From the NCBI GenBank assembly GCA_038025085.1, contig CM076149.1, positions 42,311,001 through 42,375,000 on the forward strand: a DNA stretch of 64,000 nt, given 5' to 3'. The position numbers were made by a program, and so were the translations under genes. Each line of letters starts with the position of its first letter. The first letter of the stretch is position 1. The notes beneath the pieces are model-generated. The model made no database searches. It was given only the letters and a program-made list of their open reading frames with translations, and was not told where the DNA came from. Source of the stretch: Tetragonia tetragonoides. Lineage: Eukaryota > Streptophyta > Magnoliopsida > Caryophyllales > Aizoaceae. Below, piece after piece: positions 11,955-22,410 of this stretch.

Positions 11955-12235
11955 AACATTACCCCATTGCCTTCAAAGAGGCTTCGGCCTAGGCATGGTC
12001 AGGGAAGATCAGTTGAATGCATCCTTACTCATGTGAGAGGCTCACAGAGAAACTGTTTCCGTTTGCCCCAAGACTCGAAGTGTGACGACCATCGGTAACT
12101 TCACAATAAATCAGAAGTACCAATAGTTTTATGAGCCATTTTGCTTTAATTCATTCATGTGTGTCACTAATTAGATAACGATGCATTTGGCTACCTTAAA
12201 AGGAGCCATAGTTACTCCCAGCGTTTACCCGCACT
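11955..12235 (-). mobile_element. SINE-like element, diverged copy
   Basis: On the minus strand this matches the SINE at 52363-52631 over about 200 bp: both have AAAATGGCTCATAAAACTAT, then CGGAAACA, TCTCTGTGAG, a GTAAGG box, CCTAGGC..GAGCC/GAAGCC, CCTCTTTG.AGGCA and GGGGTAATGTTGAT at the 3' end. The copy here is more diverged and I cannot fix its target duplication. SINEs are non-coding and depend on LINE proteins for movement. Confidence 0.65.
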
Positions 12236-12557
12236 TAGTTTAATTTATTCACTTTGACATTTAGAGCATTGGGCAAAAATCACATTGGTTTAACATCTAT
12301 AGAGACCACTGCAATGCTTTGTTTTAGTTAAACAGTCAGATTTTCATTGTCCGGACCGAATCTGAGTCGACTGTTCGACTATCAGGAATGGCCCCGAAGA
12401 AGCCGTTTCCAGTAAATCCCTTGTCAGCACGCGACGATCCACTGTACTTTTTCCACTAAAAGTAACTATATTGAATAAGCATTATGTGAGAGAAATTGTA
12501 AATTTCTGAATTAAACTGAGGCAAACTTTACTGAACTTTTCAAACTAAAACCAATTA

Positions 12558-12813
12558 TTCCCTCCGTCCTACACAAATGGTTACAGTTGTTTTTTCAATG
12601 TCAAAGTATGCAAACTTTGACCATAAATTTGTGAAAAAATACAAAGATTTATAATGTAAAATTACTATGGTGAGATACATCTTGAATTGTACTTTTGGAA
12701 AATCAAAATTTTAAAATTCATATATTTATTTAATTATACATTATCTACGATCAAAGTGGTGTATTAAAAAAGGTGAAAAAATAATTGTAACCGTTTGTCT
12801 GAGACGGAGGGAG
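12558..12813. mobile_element. Stowaway MITE (256 bp)
   Basis: The ends read TTCCCTCCGTCC and, on the other strand, CTCCCTCCGTCTC, the Stowaway (Tc1/mariner-derived) terminal consensus. A TA dinucleotide flanks each side (12556-12557 and 12814-12815). The interior is AT-rich and non-coding. Confidence 0.92.
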
Positions 12814-13710
12814 TAATTACTAAGTAAGAGAAAAACACACGTGTTGCCAAATCAGGGGAGCCATATGGGATTCAAGAGAAAAGAAAGCCATGAGGCCCAA
12901 GAGTACATGTGATGGACTGATGGGGGCTGATTTCAATATTGCAGTATTAGAAAATGAAAAATCTCAAAATTGTTATTGACAAGGACTTTGGTGGGAGCAT
13001 ACATTAAAGATAATTCCAAAAAACAAAATAAAAGTATAATGAGTTGTTCTATTGTAGACCTGACAAATAGGTCGATCGTTTCAAATTTGAGTCGAATTAT
13101 TTTGGTTCGGATTCTTTTCGATTAGTCTTGTATGGTATGATTCAAGTTTGGTTCAGTGCCTGTTCGAGTTTGATTATGATTCGGATACGGTTCGTTACGG
13201 ATTAGATTCGTATCGGATCAAAATTGCGAGTATAGGTCGGGCCAATGTGGATCGAGTGGATTCGGGTCGGGTTCATATTCAAATTGTCGGTTCTTCCAAT
13301 TTTCGGTCCAAGTCCAGGTCTACTTTAATGCGAGTCGGATCGGATCAATAATATTGGGCGGTGGATATCGTGTTGGATCAACGTTGGCCAGGTGACTTTC
13401 AGGTAGAATCAACTCCGAGTCGGGGCAAAAAGCATCTAAGCAGGGGCGAATCTAATTTTTTCTTATAAGAGGGGTCGTAATGTAAAAAGAAAAGGAGTCA
13501 AAAAACAACAAACAATTAACAAAAGTGCTATTAAAAGTACATGAGTTCGACAAAAAGTGTCATATATTATCTCGTAAAATTAAGATACATTGTGATAGAT
13601 TTTACTCTTTCACTTAAAAACTATGAATTGGTGAGAATATTTATTTCGTTGATAATGTATTTTTTTTTTTTGTTGCAATATAGTGGAGTAACTTTTTTGT
13701 TTTTGTTTAT

Positions 13711-13838
13711 ATTTTATTGTCTCTGTTTATTTATCAGGTCCTATTATAGTGCTAAAATAAAAATATGAACAAAAATAGACAGAGACAAGTACTATAATAG
13801 GACTTGATAAATAGACAGAGACAATAACATATGAACAA
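13711..13838. repeat. Foldback hairpin, copy in unit A
   Basis: The arms TTATTGTCTCTGTTTATTTA and its near-exact complement TAAATAGACAGAGACAATAA enclose about 20 bp, and pairing extends to about 50-55 bp per arm (CAGGTCCTATTATAGT with ACTATAATAGGACTTG). The second duplication unit has the same hairpin at about 19759-19890. It looks like a small foldback or MITE-like element. Confidence 0.8.
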
Positions 13839-13869
13839 AAACAAAAAAAAATGTAAGCAAATGCATTCA

Positions 13870-14050
13870 AGTCTTAACGTCAAATAAATAAAAAAATAAA
13901 AAAATAAAAAAATAAAAAAATAAAAAATAAAAAAATAAAAAAATAAAAAATAAATAAGGATAGGCGCGGCTTCTTGGAGATTCAATCCCGCATTGATTGA
14001 CAATCAACAGTTGGGGTTTTGAGTTTTAACCACTGAGGCAAGTAAGCCTC
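13870..14050 (-). repeat. Possible tRNA-derived SINE head with A/T-rich tail
   Basis: On the minus strand TTGCCTCAGTGGTTAAAAC resembles a pol III A box, and GGGATTGAATCTCC about 50 bp later resembles a B box. They are followed by a TATTTTTT-type tail (an AAATAAAA simple repeat at 13888-13955 on the plus strand). The second unit carries the same head near 19970-20060 with a much shorter tail. A/B spacing is longer than in ordinary tRNA genes and I see no cloverleaf, so this is only a suggestion. Confidence 0.35.
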
Positions 14051-16559
14051 ACAATGTTCTATTGGACAAAGAAGTATATATAACATAGTAAAGAGGCCGC
14101 CCATAGTAAAGAGGCCAAGGCATAAAAACCATATAGACCTGGCGCGAGTTACATGGGTCAGGTCTATGCCAGTCCCTGACGTAGCTCCGCCCCTACATCT
14201 AAGCGATATTGTAATAATAATTATTAAAAAAAAATAATAATAAATCTTAGATGACTTGGTTTATTGCATAATTTGTATTATTCTCAATCATAATTAAATG
14301 AATAACCTAAATAAAACATGTAAGCGAAAGTAAAGGAAAGTTAAAAGGTGTTCTTATTAACTTGGAACTTAGAATGTCTACTTTGCCAATGAAACGCAAG
14401 TTGTGCTCAGTTAATTATTGTTGACCGATTATTTTATATCGTAACAAAGTTACATTATTAGCTTAACATATTAATACATTTTTTTTAATCTATTTTCGAG
14501 TTTATGGTTTCGTTCAGATTTTCGTTGATTTGATTCGGGTTATCAAAGTTATTTTTCATTAGGGTTATGATCGATTTCGGTTTGGATTGATTCAAATTCG
14601 GTTCATCAAATTTCGGTTTTATATTCAATTCGGGTTGCTTTTAACTTTTCGGTTCGATTTGGCTTCACGTGTGGTATGAATCGGATGCTGGTTAAAATTG
14701 AATGATCTCCTGATTCTGATTCCATTATAGTTTAACATGGGTCTTTTTCAGATTTCGGTCCTACTTCAAATGTTACTATACCGATTAAATCTGGTCTCGA
14801 GTATGATTTTTCGGGTCGAGTAAATTTTAGAGCATTTTCAATGCTAGGTTTATTGTAGGTTTATAGAAAAACAAACCCTTTAAAAAAATCTCAACCCATA
14901 GTGAAAGCCAAAAGCCTAAAAAATCCAAAAAGCAATTTGGCTAGATCGAACGTTTTGTCCAAGCAAGAAAAAAGAAAAAAAGCCACAGCATCGTGCACCG
15001 TGCGGGTGTTCTGCAAATCAATTTATAGAGCCTGGCGCGTATCTATAAGCCGCCTGAGACTATTTTACGTGTTCTGGCTTCTGGGGATATATAATTAATA
15101 AATTGACAAGATTCTCAAAAAAAAAAAAATTAATAATTTGACACTCAGCCTCGTTTTTAATTTTGAATTAAACGGCTTTTTGATGTTTTTGTTTTTCCTT
15201 TTTGAAAGAAACGGCCTTTGGTGTTCACATGAATACAAGTGGTTGATTTTGGGCAGTCTACTACGATTGTATATATTCTAATATTACATTACGCCGACTA
15301 AAAACAAAGAAATCAGGTTGAGCAGTTGTGCTCTAGATTAATGCATGCTAGATATTAACTTTAAATCATGGTTTAAATGAATAATATGATTGGCCATTAT
15401 ACTTGTTAGATTCAAATAATTTTTCGTTGTATAAGCTTCATCTAACACTATAATGAAAAAAAATTCAAAATTAAGAGTATTATTTATCTTTGGGAATAAA
15501 TGCAAGATGACATATATATTTAATTTTTTGGATTAAAGCTCAATGAGGCTTGTAGCATCGGAAGAGAGATCGAAGTTTATAAAATGAGGTTTTTGGTTTA
15601 TTATGACATGGCATAATAATAAATATATCTCATGAAAGTTTGTATCATAGGAGAAAAAAAGGTTTTAGAGATGGGATTTGTAGATTATAACATGTTCATA
15701 AAAAAAACCTCTTTAGAAAGCATAATTTTCATAAAGGGGGTAAACCATTTTATGAAAACTTCCTAGCCATAGTGATAAATTAAACAAGAAAATTTTTACG
15801 TTTGTACAAATTAAATTATTTCTGTAGACAAATCTTTTTTTAAAACTTTTAATAGTTTAGACAAATTAAACTTAATTTATAAGTTATGATGTGTACGTCA
15901 CATGCAAAAATCTCTTGAAGATTTAGTTTGTATAAATTAGATTTTAAATTTAATAATTATGTGTCAAAGATTATAAAAAAAAAACCTTAAAAATTTATAG
16001 TATTATATTATTGAAGATGCTTTTGTGTGTGAGGTTCACTGCTAATAAGTTGGTTGTTTTGGCATAAAAATTTGGCAAATGTTCCTCTTCCTTTGCTTTC
16101 TACTCCATATTATATGGTAAACCAGCTGCATGTTTACCATATATTCTTGGATTCTTTTTCTTTACTGTTGGCTGTTGGACAGTATATTTAGTGAATTGTT
16201 AAATACCGCCCCTTTTTACTAGCTACCGCCCCCCCAATTTCCAATTTTACCCTCACCCCTCTTCCTCACTCACTCTCACTCATCCTCTCTTCCTCACTCA
16301 CTCTCACTCATCCTCTCTTCCTCACTCATCCTCACCACCACACCATCACACCGGCAACCACCACCACCACCACCACCACCATGTCAGGGGCTAGCGGCAG
16401 CGGCGGCAGAGGTTTCGACGGCGAGGGAGGCGGCGACCGACGGCGCGGGGGGGTAACTTTTCGAAATTTTTTTTTTTTTTCTTTGAATTGAATTTTTTTT
16501 GCCTTGAATTGAATCGTGAACTTATGAATTGAAGTTGTGTTGATTTTTTTTTTTTTTCC

Positions 16560-16760
16560 GTCGATCGTCTGCCGATCTGGACTCGCCCAAGGGTGAGTCG
16601 CCGGTCGCAGACGACTCCCCTTGGGTGAGTCGAGATCGGCCGACGACTCACCCTTGGGTGAGTCGCCGGTCTCAGACGACTCACCCTTGGGTGAGTCGCC
16701 GGTCTCAGACGACTCACCCAAGGGGAGTCGGGATCGGCCGACGACTCACCCTCTGCGACC
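16560..16760. repeat. 33-bp-phased palindrome array, PMD-side intron
   Basis: Near-palindromes of the form CGACTCACCC-TT/AA-GGGTGAGTCG have centres at about 16589, 16621, 16654, 16687 and 16720, that is every 32-33 bp, with a degraded half unit near 16753. Spacers of about 11 bp are mostly CCGGTCTCAGA or GATCGGCCGA. The array is in intron 1 of the PMD gene, about 110 bp past the splice donor. Confidence 0.92.
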
Positions 16761-16774
16761 GGCACAAATTTTTT

Positions 16775-16877
16775 TATTATTATTTATTATTATTATTATT
16801 ATTTATTATTATTATTATTATTTATTATTATTATTATTATTATTATTTATTGTTATTATTATTATTATTATTATTTA

Positions 16878-16909
<32 letters not shown>

Positions 16910-16926
16910 GATTATTGTTTAATTAA
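16775..16926. repeat. ATT trinucleotide microsatellite
   Basis: About 150 bp of ATT/TTA repeats with occasional TTATTG interruptions, in the PMD gene intron. The opposite intron has a shorter counterpart at about 18226-18300. Long Leu/Ile/Tyr reading frames through it are artefacts. Confidence 0.95.
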
Positions 16927-18225
16927 TTAAAAATGTGAAATGATAGATGGGAGGAGCCGGTAAATCGGTGCCTCGGTTATTTAGTGAACTAGATGGTTCA
17001 GGACCGCGTCACACGAGGACGCACGGGATTGATGCCTCTGTATGGAGACAGAGAGAGGCAGTTCGGATGAGGGAGATGACTGCTGAGCAAGACGATTACG
17101 CAACTAGCGAGTTCTACTCCGGGGATCAGGATCAGTCTATGGACGATGATCAGATTGGCGTCGAATTATCCTCAGATTGGCGCGTGGTGAAGGGCAGAGG
17201 CAGTAGGTTTGTTAGTACTGGGTCGTCCAGTACTGGCAAACGATCTAGAGCGGAGGACGACACTACGTGGCTTGTTACAGAGCCTGTGCCCGGTGGGCCG
17301 GCGGATGATAGCGTCATACCGAGCTTCCTGGGCCACGTAGCGTCTCGTATGTGGAATGGAGAGATGAGGGGTCTCTTGAAGTGTCAGAACCGATGGACTG
17401 TCTGTCAGCGGCTGAGTCAGTGGCGAGCGGAGATGTCGGCCGAGATGAGGGCCCAGATCGAGGGGACTGGGTTATCACACCTGGCAGACATTATGTTCAG
17501 ACATATTGACTTCCCCCTGATATCTGCATTTGAGGAAAGGTGGCAGCCGGATACGAACTCGTTCCACATGCCGTTCGGAGAGATGACGATCATGTTGCAC
17601 GATGTATGGCATATTCTTCGGATTCCTGTAGATGGAGAGCTCGTTTGCAATGAGGGACGGGATGGGCAGCTGCAGACGGCGGCCATGGAGGTTCTCGGGG
17701 TCAGCCCAGAAGAACTGATGTGTAGCCACTGGCAGGGCGGTGCGGTCCTCACGGAGTCGGTTTTTGAGTTTCTTTGACCCAGGACTAAGACCACTCATCT
17801 GACGATATCCCTCAGGATACACAGCAAAGTCATGGTTGTGCGTACCCCTAGTCCCAGGCAATGTGACAATCATCCAACTACTGGACCCATACACTTGCCG
17901 AGCTCTTAACTGGAACGCACATTTACAAGCCTTTGTTTTCGATTTCTTCCGAGCAGCAGTATCTAAGTCTCTTAATTCCCCTCTGTAGCGTTCACCTCGA
18001 TTGCATTTTAACAATTTTACGCTTCCACACTTCTTGTGTGACGAAATTATCAACTCAAACCCGATAGTAAGGGCAATTTGTTTTGCCCAATTAATTGCAT
18101 CTGTATCACTATCAAATAACTCTTCAGTGACGAAATGCATAATGTAATCAACACCATCACCACCGAACCGCTCCAAAGGAACCTAACGAAAACAACGAAA
18201 ACAATGTTAGCTTAATCTTAAATTC

Positions 18226-18310
18226 AAACAATAAATAATAATAATAATAACAATAAATAATAACAATAATAATAATAATAATAATAAATAATAATAATTT
18301 TTTTTTTTTT
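18226..18310. repeat. AAT trinucleotide microsatellite
   Basis: AATAATAAT-type repeats in the transposase intron, between the palindrome array and exon 2, in mirror position to the ATT tract of the PMD intron. Confidence 0.92.
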
Positions 18311-18317
18311 GTGTCTG

Positions 18318-18536
18318 TCGGTCGTCGATCTCGACTCACCCTTGGGTGAGTCGTCTGCTACAGGCAACCAACCCAAGGGTGAGTCGTCTGTTGATCTCGA
18401 CTCGCCCAAGGGTGAGTCGCCTGTAGCAGACGACTCACCCTTGGGGAGTCGAGATCGACAGACGACTCCCCTTGGGTGGGTCGCCTGTAGCAGACAACTC
18501 ACCCAAGGGTGAGTCGTAAATCTCAGACGACCGTGC
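18318..18536. repeat. 33-bp-phased palindrome array, transposase-side intron
   Basis: Six near-palindromes of the same CGACTCACCC/GGGTGAGTCG type lie at centres about 18342, 18375, 18408, 18441, 18472 and 18505 (period 33 bp, one gap of 31). Spacers include GTAGCAGA and TCTGCTACAGG. The array sits in intron 1 of the transposase gene, about 35 bp past its donor, mirroring the other end. Confidence 0.92.
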
Positions 18537-19143
18537 AAAAAAAATGCGCAAAAAAAAATAATTTTACCTCCGCCACCGTCGACGGCACTTCCTGGTCGCC
18601 GGCAGACATCCGCGGGTTGCTTGAGTGAATGTTGATGAAGGTTGGGTATGAGAGTGGGTGGTAGAGTGGGAGAGAAGTGGTGTGAGAGTTAGAGAGGGAG
18701 AGAGGGAGAGGATGAGTGAAAAATTAAAAAAGGGCAAAATTGGAATTTTGGGGAGCGGTACCTAGTAATTTAGGGGCGGCATTTAGTAACACCCTATATT
18801 TACTTTTCACCTACAAATTTAATCAGTTCTTAGCTAGCATGTCAAGTCTCATTATTAATCATTTACTCAAGGGAGTGTTTGATTTGATTTAAATTTTTCC
18901 TGATCTTTTTTTTGTTTAATTTCTTTCATAATTAATTATATGGTCTCTTACACTCATCTTATCTGATCTGAGACACAAAATTGTGGAAGGGTCTAGCGTT
19001 CTAGCTAGCTACGGGTTCCAAGCAAATTTTGATCAGGTGCAATAACTAGTAGCGGTGAGTTTGAATGAGTACAAACAATACGTACTATTCAATGTATGTT
19101 TGACATGAGTCCATTTATTAGGTTCATCATACATCTTTATTGG

Positions 19144-21576
19144 ATTATTTTGGTTCGGAATCTTTTCAATTAGTCTTGTATGGTATGATTCAAGTTTGGT
19201 TCAGTGCCTGTTCGAGTTCGATTATGATTCGGATACGGTTCGTTACGGATTAGATTCGTATCGGATCAAAATTGCGAGTACAGGTCGGGCCAATGTGGAT
19301 CGAGTGGATTCGGGTCGGGTTCATATTCGAATTGTCGGTTCTTCCGATTTTCGGTCCAAGTCCATGTCTACTTTAATGCGAGTCGGATCGGATCAATAAT
19401 ATTTGGGCGGTGGATATCGTGTTGGATCAACGTTGGCCAGGTGACTTTCAGGTAGAATCAACTCCAAGTCAGGGCAAAAAGCATCTAAGCAGGGGCGAAG
19501 CTAATTTTTTCTTATAAGAGGGGTCGTAATGTAAAAAGAAAAGGAGTCAAAAAGCAACAAACAATTAACAAAAGTGCTATTAAAAGTACATGAGTTCGAC
19601 AAAAAGTGTCATATATTGTCTCGTAAAATTAAGATACATTGTGATAGATTTTACTCTTTCACTTAAAAACTATGAATTGGTGAGAATATTTATTTCGTTG
19701 ATAATGTATTTTTTTTTTTGGGTGCAATATAGTGGAGTAACTTTTTTGTTTTTGTTTATATTTTATTGTCTCTGTTTATTTATCAGGTCCTATTATAGTG
19801 CTAAAATAAATATATGAACAAAAATAGACAGAGACAGTAAATAGTACTATAATAGGACCTGATAAATAGACAGAGACAATAAAATATGAAAAAAACAAAA
19901 AAAAAAATTGTAGGCAAATGCATTCAAGTCTTAACGTCAAAGAAAGAGCTAAATAAATAAAAAGCAAATAAGGATAGGCGCGGCTTCTTGGAGATTCAAT
20001 CTCGCATTGATTGACAATCAACAGTTGGGGTTTTGAGTTTTGACCACTGAGGCAAGTAAACCTCACTATGTTCTATTGGACAAAGAAGTATATATAACAT
20101 AGTAAAGAGGCCGCCCATAGTAAAGAGGCCAAGGCATAAAAACCATATAGACCTGGCGCAAGTTGTTCTCAGCTAATTATTGTTGACCGATTATTTTATA
20201 TCGTAACAAAGTTACATTATTAGCTTAACATATTAATACATTTTTTTAATCTATTTTCGAGTTTATGGTTTCGTTCAGATTTCCGTTGATTTGATTCGGA
20301 TTATCAAAGTTAATTTTCATTAGGGTTATGATCGATTTCGGTTTAGATTGATTCAAATTTGGTTCATCAAATTTCGGTTTTATATTCAATTCGAGTTGCT
20401 TTTAACTTTTCGGTTCGATTTGGCTTCACGTGTGGTATGAATCGAATGCGGGTCAAAATTGAATGATCTCCTGATTTCGATTCCATTATAGTTTAACATG
20501 GGTCTTTTTCAGATTTCGGTCCTACTTCAAATGTTAATATACCGATTAAATCTGGTCTCGAATATGATTCTTCGGGTCGAGTAAATTTTAGAGCATTTTC
20601 AATGCTAGGTTTATTGTAGGTTTATAGAAGAACAAACCCTTTAAAAAAATCTCACCCCATAGTGAAAGCCAAAAGCCTAAAAAATCCAAAAAGCAATTTG
20701 ACATTCCTAATTTGGGATTTGTAGATTATAACATGTTCATAAAAAAAACCCTCTTTAGAAAGCATAATTTTCATAAAGGGGGTAAACCATTTAATGAAAA
20801 CTTCCTAGCCATAGTGATAAATTAAACAAGAAATTTTTTACGTTACAAATTAAATCATTTCTGTAGACAAATCTTTTTTTAAAATTTTTAATAGTTTAGA
20901 CAAATTAAACCTAATTTATAAGTTATGATGTGTACGTCACATGCAAAAATCTCTTGAAGATTTAGTTTGTATAAATTAGATTTTAAATTTAATAATTATG
21001 TGTCAAAGATTATAAAAAAAAAACCTTAAAAATTTATAGTATTATATTATTGAAGATGCTTTTGTGTGTGAGGTTCACTGCTAATAAGTTGGTTGTTTTG
21101 GCATAAAAATTTGGCAAATGTTCCTCTTCCTTTGCTTTCTACTCCATATTATGGTAAACCAGCTGCATGTTTACCATATATTTGGATTCTTTTTCTTTAC
21201 TGTTGGCTGTTGGACAATATATTTACTTTTCACCTACAAATTTAATCAGTTCTTAGCTAGCATGTCAAGTCTCATTATTAATCATTTACTCAAGGGAGTG
21301 TTTGATTTGATTTAAATTTTTCCTGATCTTTTTTTTGTTTAATTTCTTTCATAATTAATTATATGGTCTCTTACACTCATCTTATCTGATCTGAGACACA
21401 AAATTGTGGAAGGGTCTAGCGTTCTAGCTAGCTAGCTAGCTAGCTACGGGTTCCAAGCAAATTTTGATCAGGTGCAATAACTAGTAGCGTTGAGTTTGAA
21501 TGAGTACAAACAATACGTACTATTCAATGTATGTTTGACATGAGTCCATTTATTAGGTTCATCATACATCTTTATT
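19144..21576 (+). repeat. Tandem duplication, second unit (empty site)
   Basis: This 2.4-kb block follows the first unit head to tail. It lacks the MULE: GGACAATATATTTACTTTTC at about 21212-21231 is uninterrupted, with the target TATATTTA at 21218-21225. It also lacks two segments of about 245 bp and 735 bp present in the first unit, joined here at CGCAAGTTG (about 20160) and CAATTTGACATTC (about 20695). It contains no gene. Confidence 0.92.
19759..19890. repeat. Foldback hairpin, copy in unit B
   Basis: This is the same 50-bp-armed inverted repeat as at 13711-13838, carried by the second tandem unit. Its loop has a small insertion (AGTAAAT) relative to the first copy. No coding capacity. 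Confidence 0.8.
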
Positions 21577-22410
21577 TGGAGAGAGAGAGAGAGTGAAAGA
21601 GAGAACCTACACCGTGGCTACAGAGTGTTAAGTATTATCTACGTACATACCCAAACCATGCAAAACAACAATTTAATTTAGCTATATTAGCTATTTAATT
21701 ACGTACAGTGAGTATAATTCTATGAACAAGCATACAATTGTCTTATTATCTATTGGAGTATTAAATTACGAAGCATAAAATCGAGTACTAATAAGTACAT
21801 ATAAGTACATGTTTGTTATTATTAAAACATTTAAAAAAATATATCATAGGAGTACGTATAGCGGAGTAATTTTAAATATTGAGATCAATTCATCACACTT
21901 GTAATCAAGTGGGATGTATGGGGACAATTGCTTGTAAGTTGTAAGTTTTAAGTATATTTAATGCAAGGTTTTGTGACAATTTCATGAGGTCGGGGGTAAA
22001 CTTCTTAAAAGTTAAAAAAATCAGGTTGCTTGTGCAGTTGTTCTCTAGATTAATGCTAGATAGAAACTTTAAATCATGGTTTAAATGAATACACACACAA
22101 CAACATCTCCAATATAATATTACAATTTTTTAAGTTTTTTTTTTCAATCTTTGACACATAATTAAATTTAAAACCTAATTTATACAAATTTCTATTTAAT
22201 AATGATATAAATATTCAAGAGATTTTTGCATGTGACGTACACATCATAACTTATAAATTAGGTTTGTCTAAATTATTTAAAAAAATAAATAAATTGTATA
22301 ATCCAAAAAAATCTAAACAACCAGCTGGTAACAACGCCAAAATTATATGGTATGTAAACAAGCAGCTGGTTTACCATCTAAACATCCACTCCTTATTCAA
22401 AGCGTATAAT
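21577..22410. repeat. Rearranged pieces of the tandem-unit sequence
   Basis: No gene. About 22017-22092 is a direct partial copy of 15311-15386 (both contain TCTAGATTAATGC and TTTAAATCATGGTTTAAATG). About 22138-22275 is an inverted copy of about 15860-15990 (TTTTTGCATGTGACGTACAC). About 22320-22380 repeats, inverted, the AAACCAGCTGCATGTTTACC motif. These look like older scrambled copies of the same repeat. Confidence 0.65.

Larger units (their letters stand above)
16381..17777 (+). pseudogene. Plant mobile domain (PMD) protein, 5' part, element-borne
   Basis: Exon 1 (16381-16452) encodes a Gly/Ser/Arg-rich start MSGASGSGGRGFDGEGGG. A 494-bp intron ends TGATAG and exon 2 (from 16947) continues in phase with MGGAGKSVPRLFSELDG. 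Residues about 140-290 show PMD hallmarks: HIDFPLISAFEERWQPDTN, FHMPFGEMTIMLHDVWHIL and a VLGVSPEEL stretch (PMD is the domain of MAIN-like and phosphatase-7 long-form proteins, often spread by MULEs). The frame ends at 17777 just past the probable deletion junction, so the C-terminal part is missing. It overlaps the antisense transposase frame. It is element cargo, not a free host gene. Confidence 0.85.
17765..18609 (-). pseudogene. FAR1-type MULE transposase, N-terminal part only
   Basis: Exon 1 (18568-18609) encodes MSAGDQEVPSTVAE, and exon 2 starts at 18182 in phase with VPLERFGGDGVDYIM. The second exon carries a FAR1/WRKY-GCM1-like zinc-binding N-terminal region: DAINWAKQIALTIGFELII, a Cys-rich KTKACKCAF and HNHDF, then YPEGYRQMSGLSPGSKKL, the usual lead into the MULE transposase. 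After about 17780 the frame runs into antisense PMD sequence, so the DDE catalytic domain and SWIM finger are absent. The intron holds the palindrome array and an ATT repeat, mirroring the PMD gene intron. Confidence 0.85.
16191..18794. mobile_element. MULE carrying truncated PMD and FAR1-type transposase genes
   Basis: The element is 2604 bp, flanked by an 8-bp target duplication TATATTTA (16183-16190 and 18795-18802). The uninterrupted target is preserved in the second tandem unit at 21218-21225. The left end begins GTGAATTGTTAAATACCGCC and the right end, reversed, GGGTGTTACTAAATGCCGCC; the ends share about 50-60 bp of loose similarity followed by CT-rich leaders. Two genes point inward: a plant mobile domain gene from the left and a FAR1/MULE transposase from the right. 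They collide at about 17770, where the 3' halves of both are missing. This is an internal-deletion derivative without a transposase core, hence non-autonomous. Confidence 0.93.
13096..19143 (+). repeat. Tandem duplication, first unit (contains the MULE)
   Basis: Sequence from ATTATTTTGGTTCGGA to TTCATCATACATCTTTAT is repeated directly as the block starting at 19144. Excluding the 2.6-kb MULE this unit is about 3.4 kb. It keeps two segments, about 14157-14400 and 14940-15675, that the second unit lacks. The two units match almost base for base over long stretches, with scattered substitutions and small indels. Confidence 0.92.

Noticed and set aside
16621..16930. Open frames rich in Leu, Ile and Tyr
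   Set aside because: They are translations of the palindrome array and an ATT microsatellite inside an intron.
17417..17794. Minus-strand frame opposite the PMD exon
   Set aside because: It is antisense to the PMD coding sequence; only the part above about 17780 belongs to the transposase.
16560..18536. Regularly spaced repeats resembling a CRISPR array
   Set aside because: The repeats are near-palindromes inside introns of plant transposon genes, the spacers are short and recurrent, and there are no cas genes.
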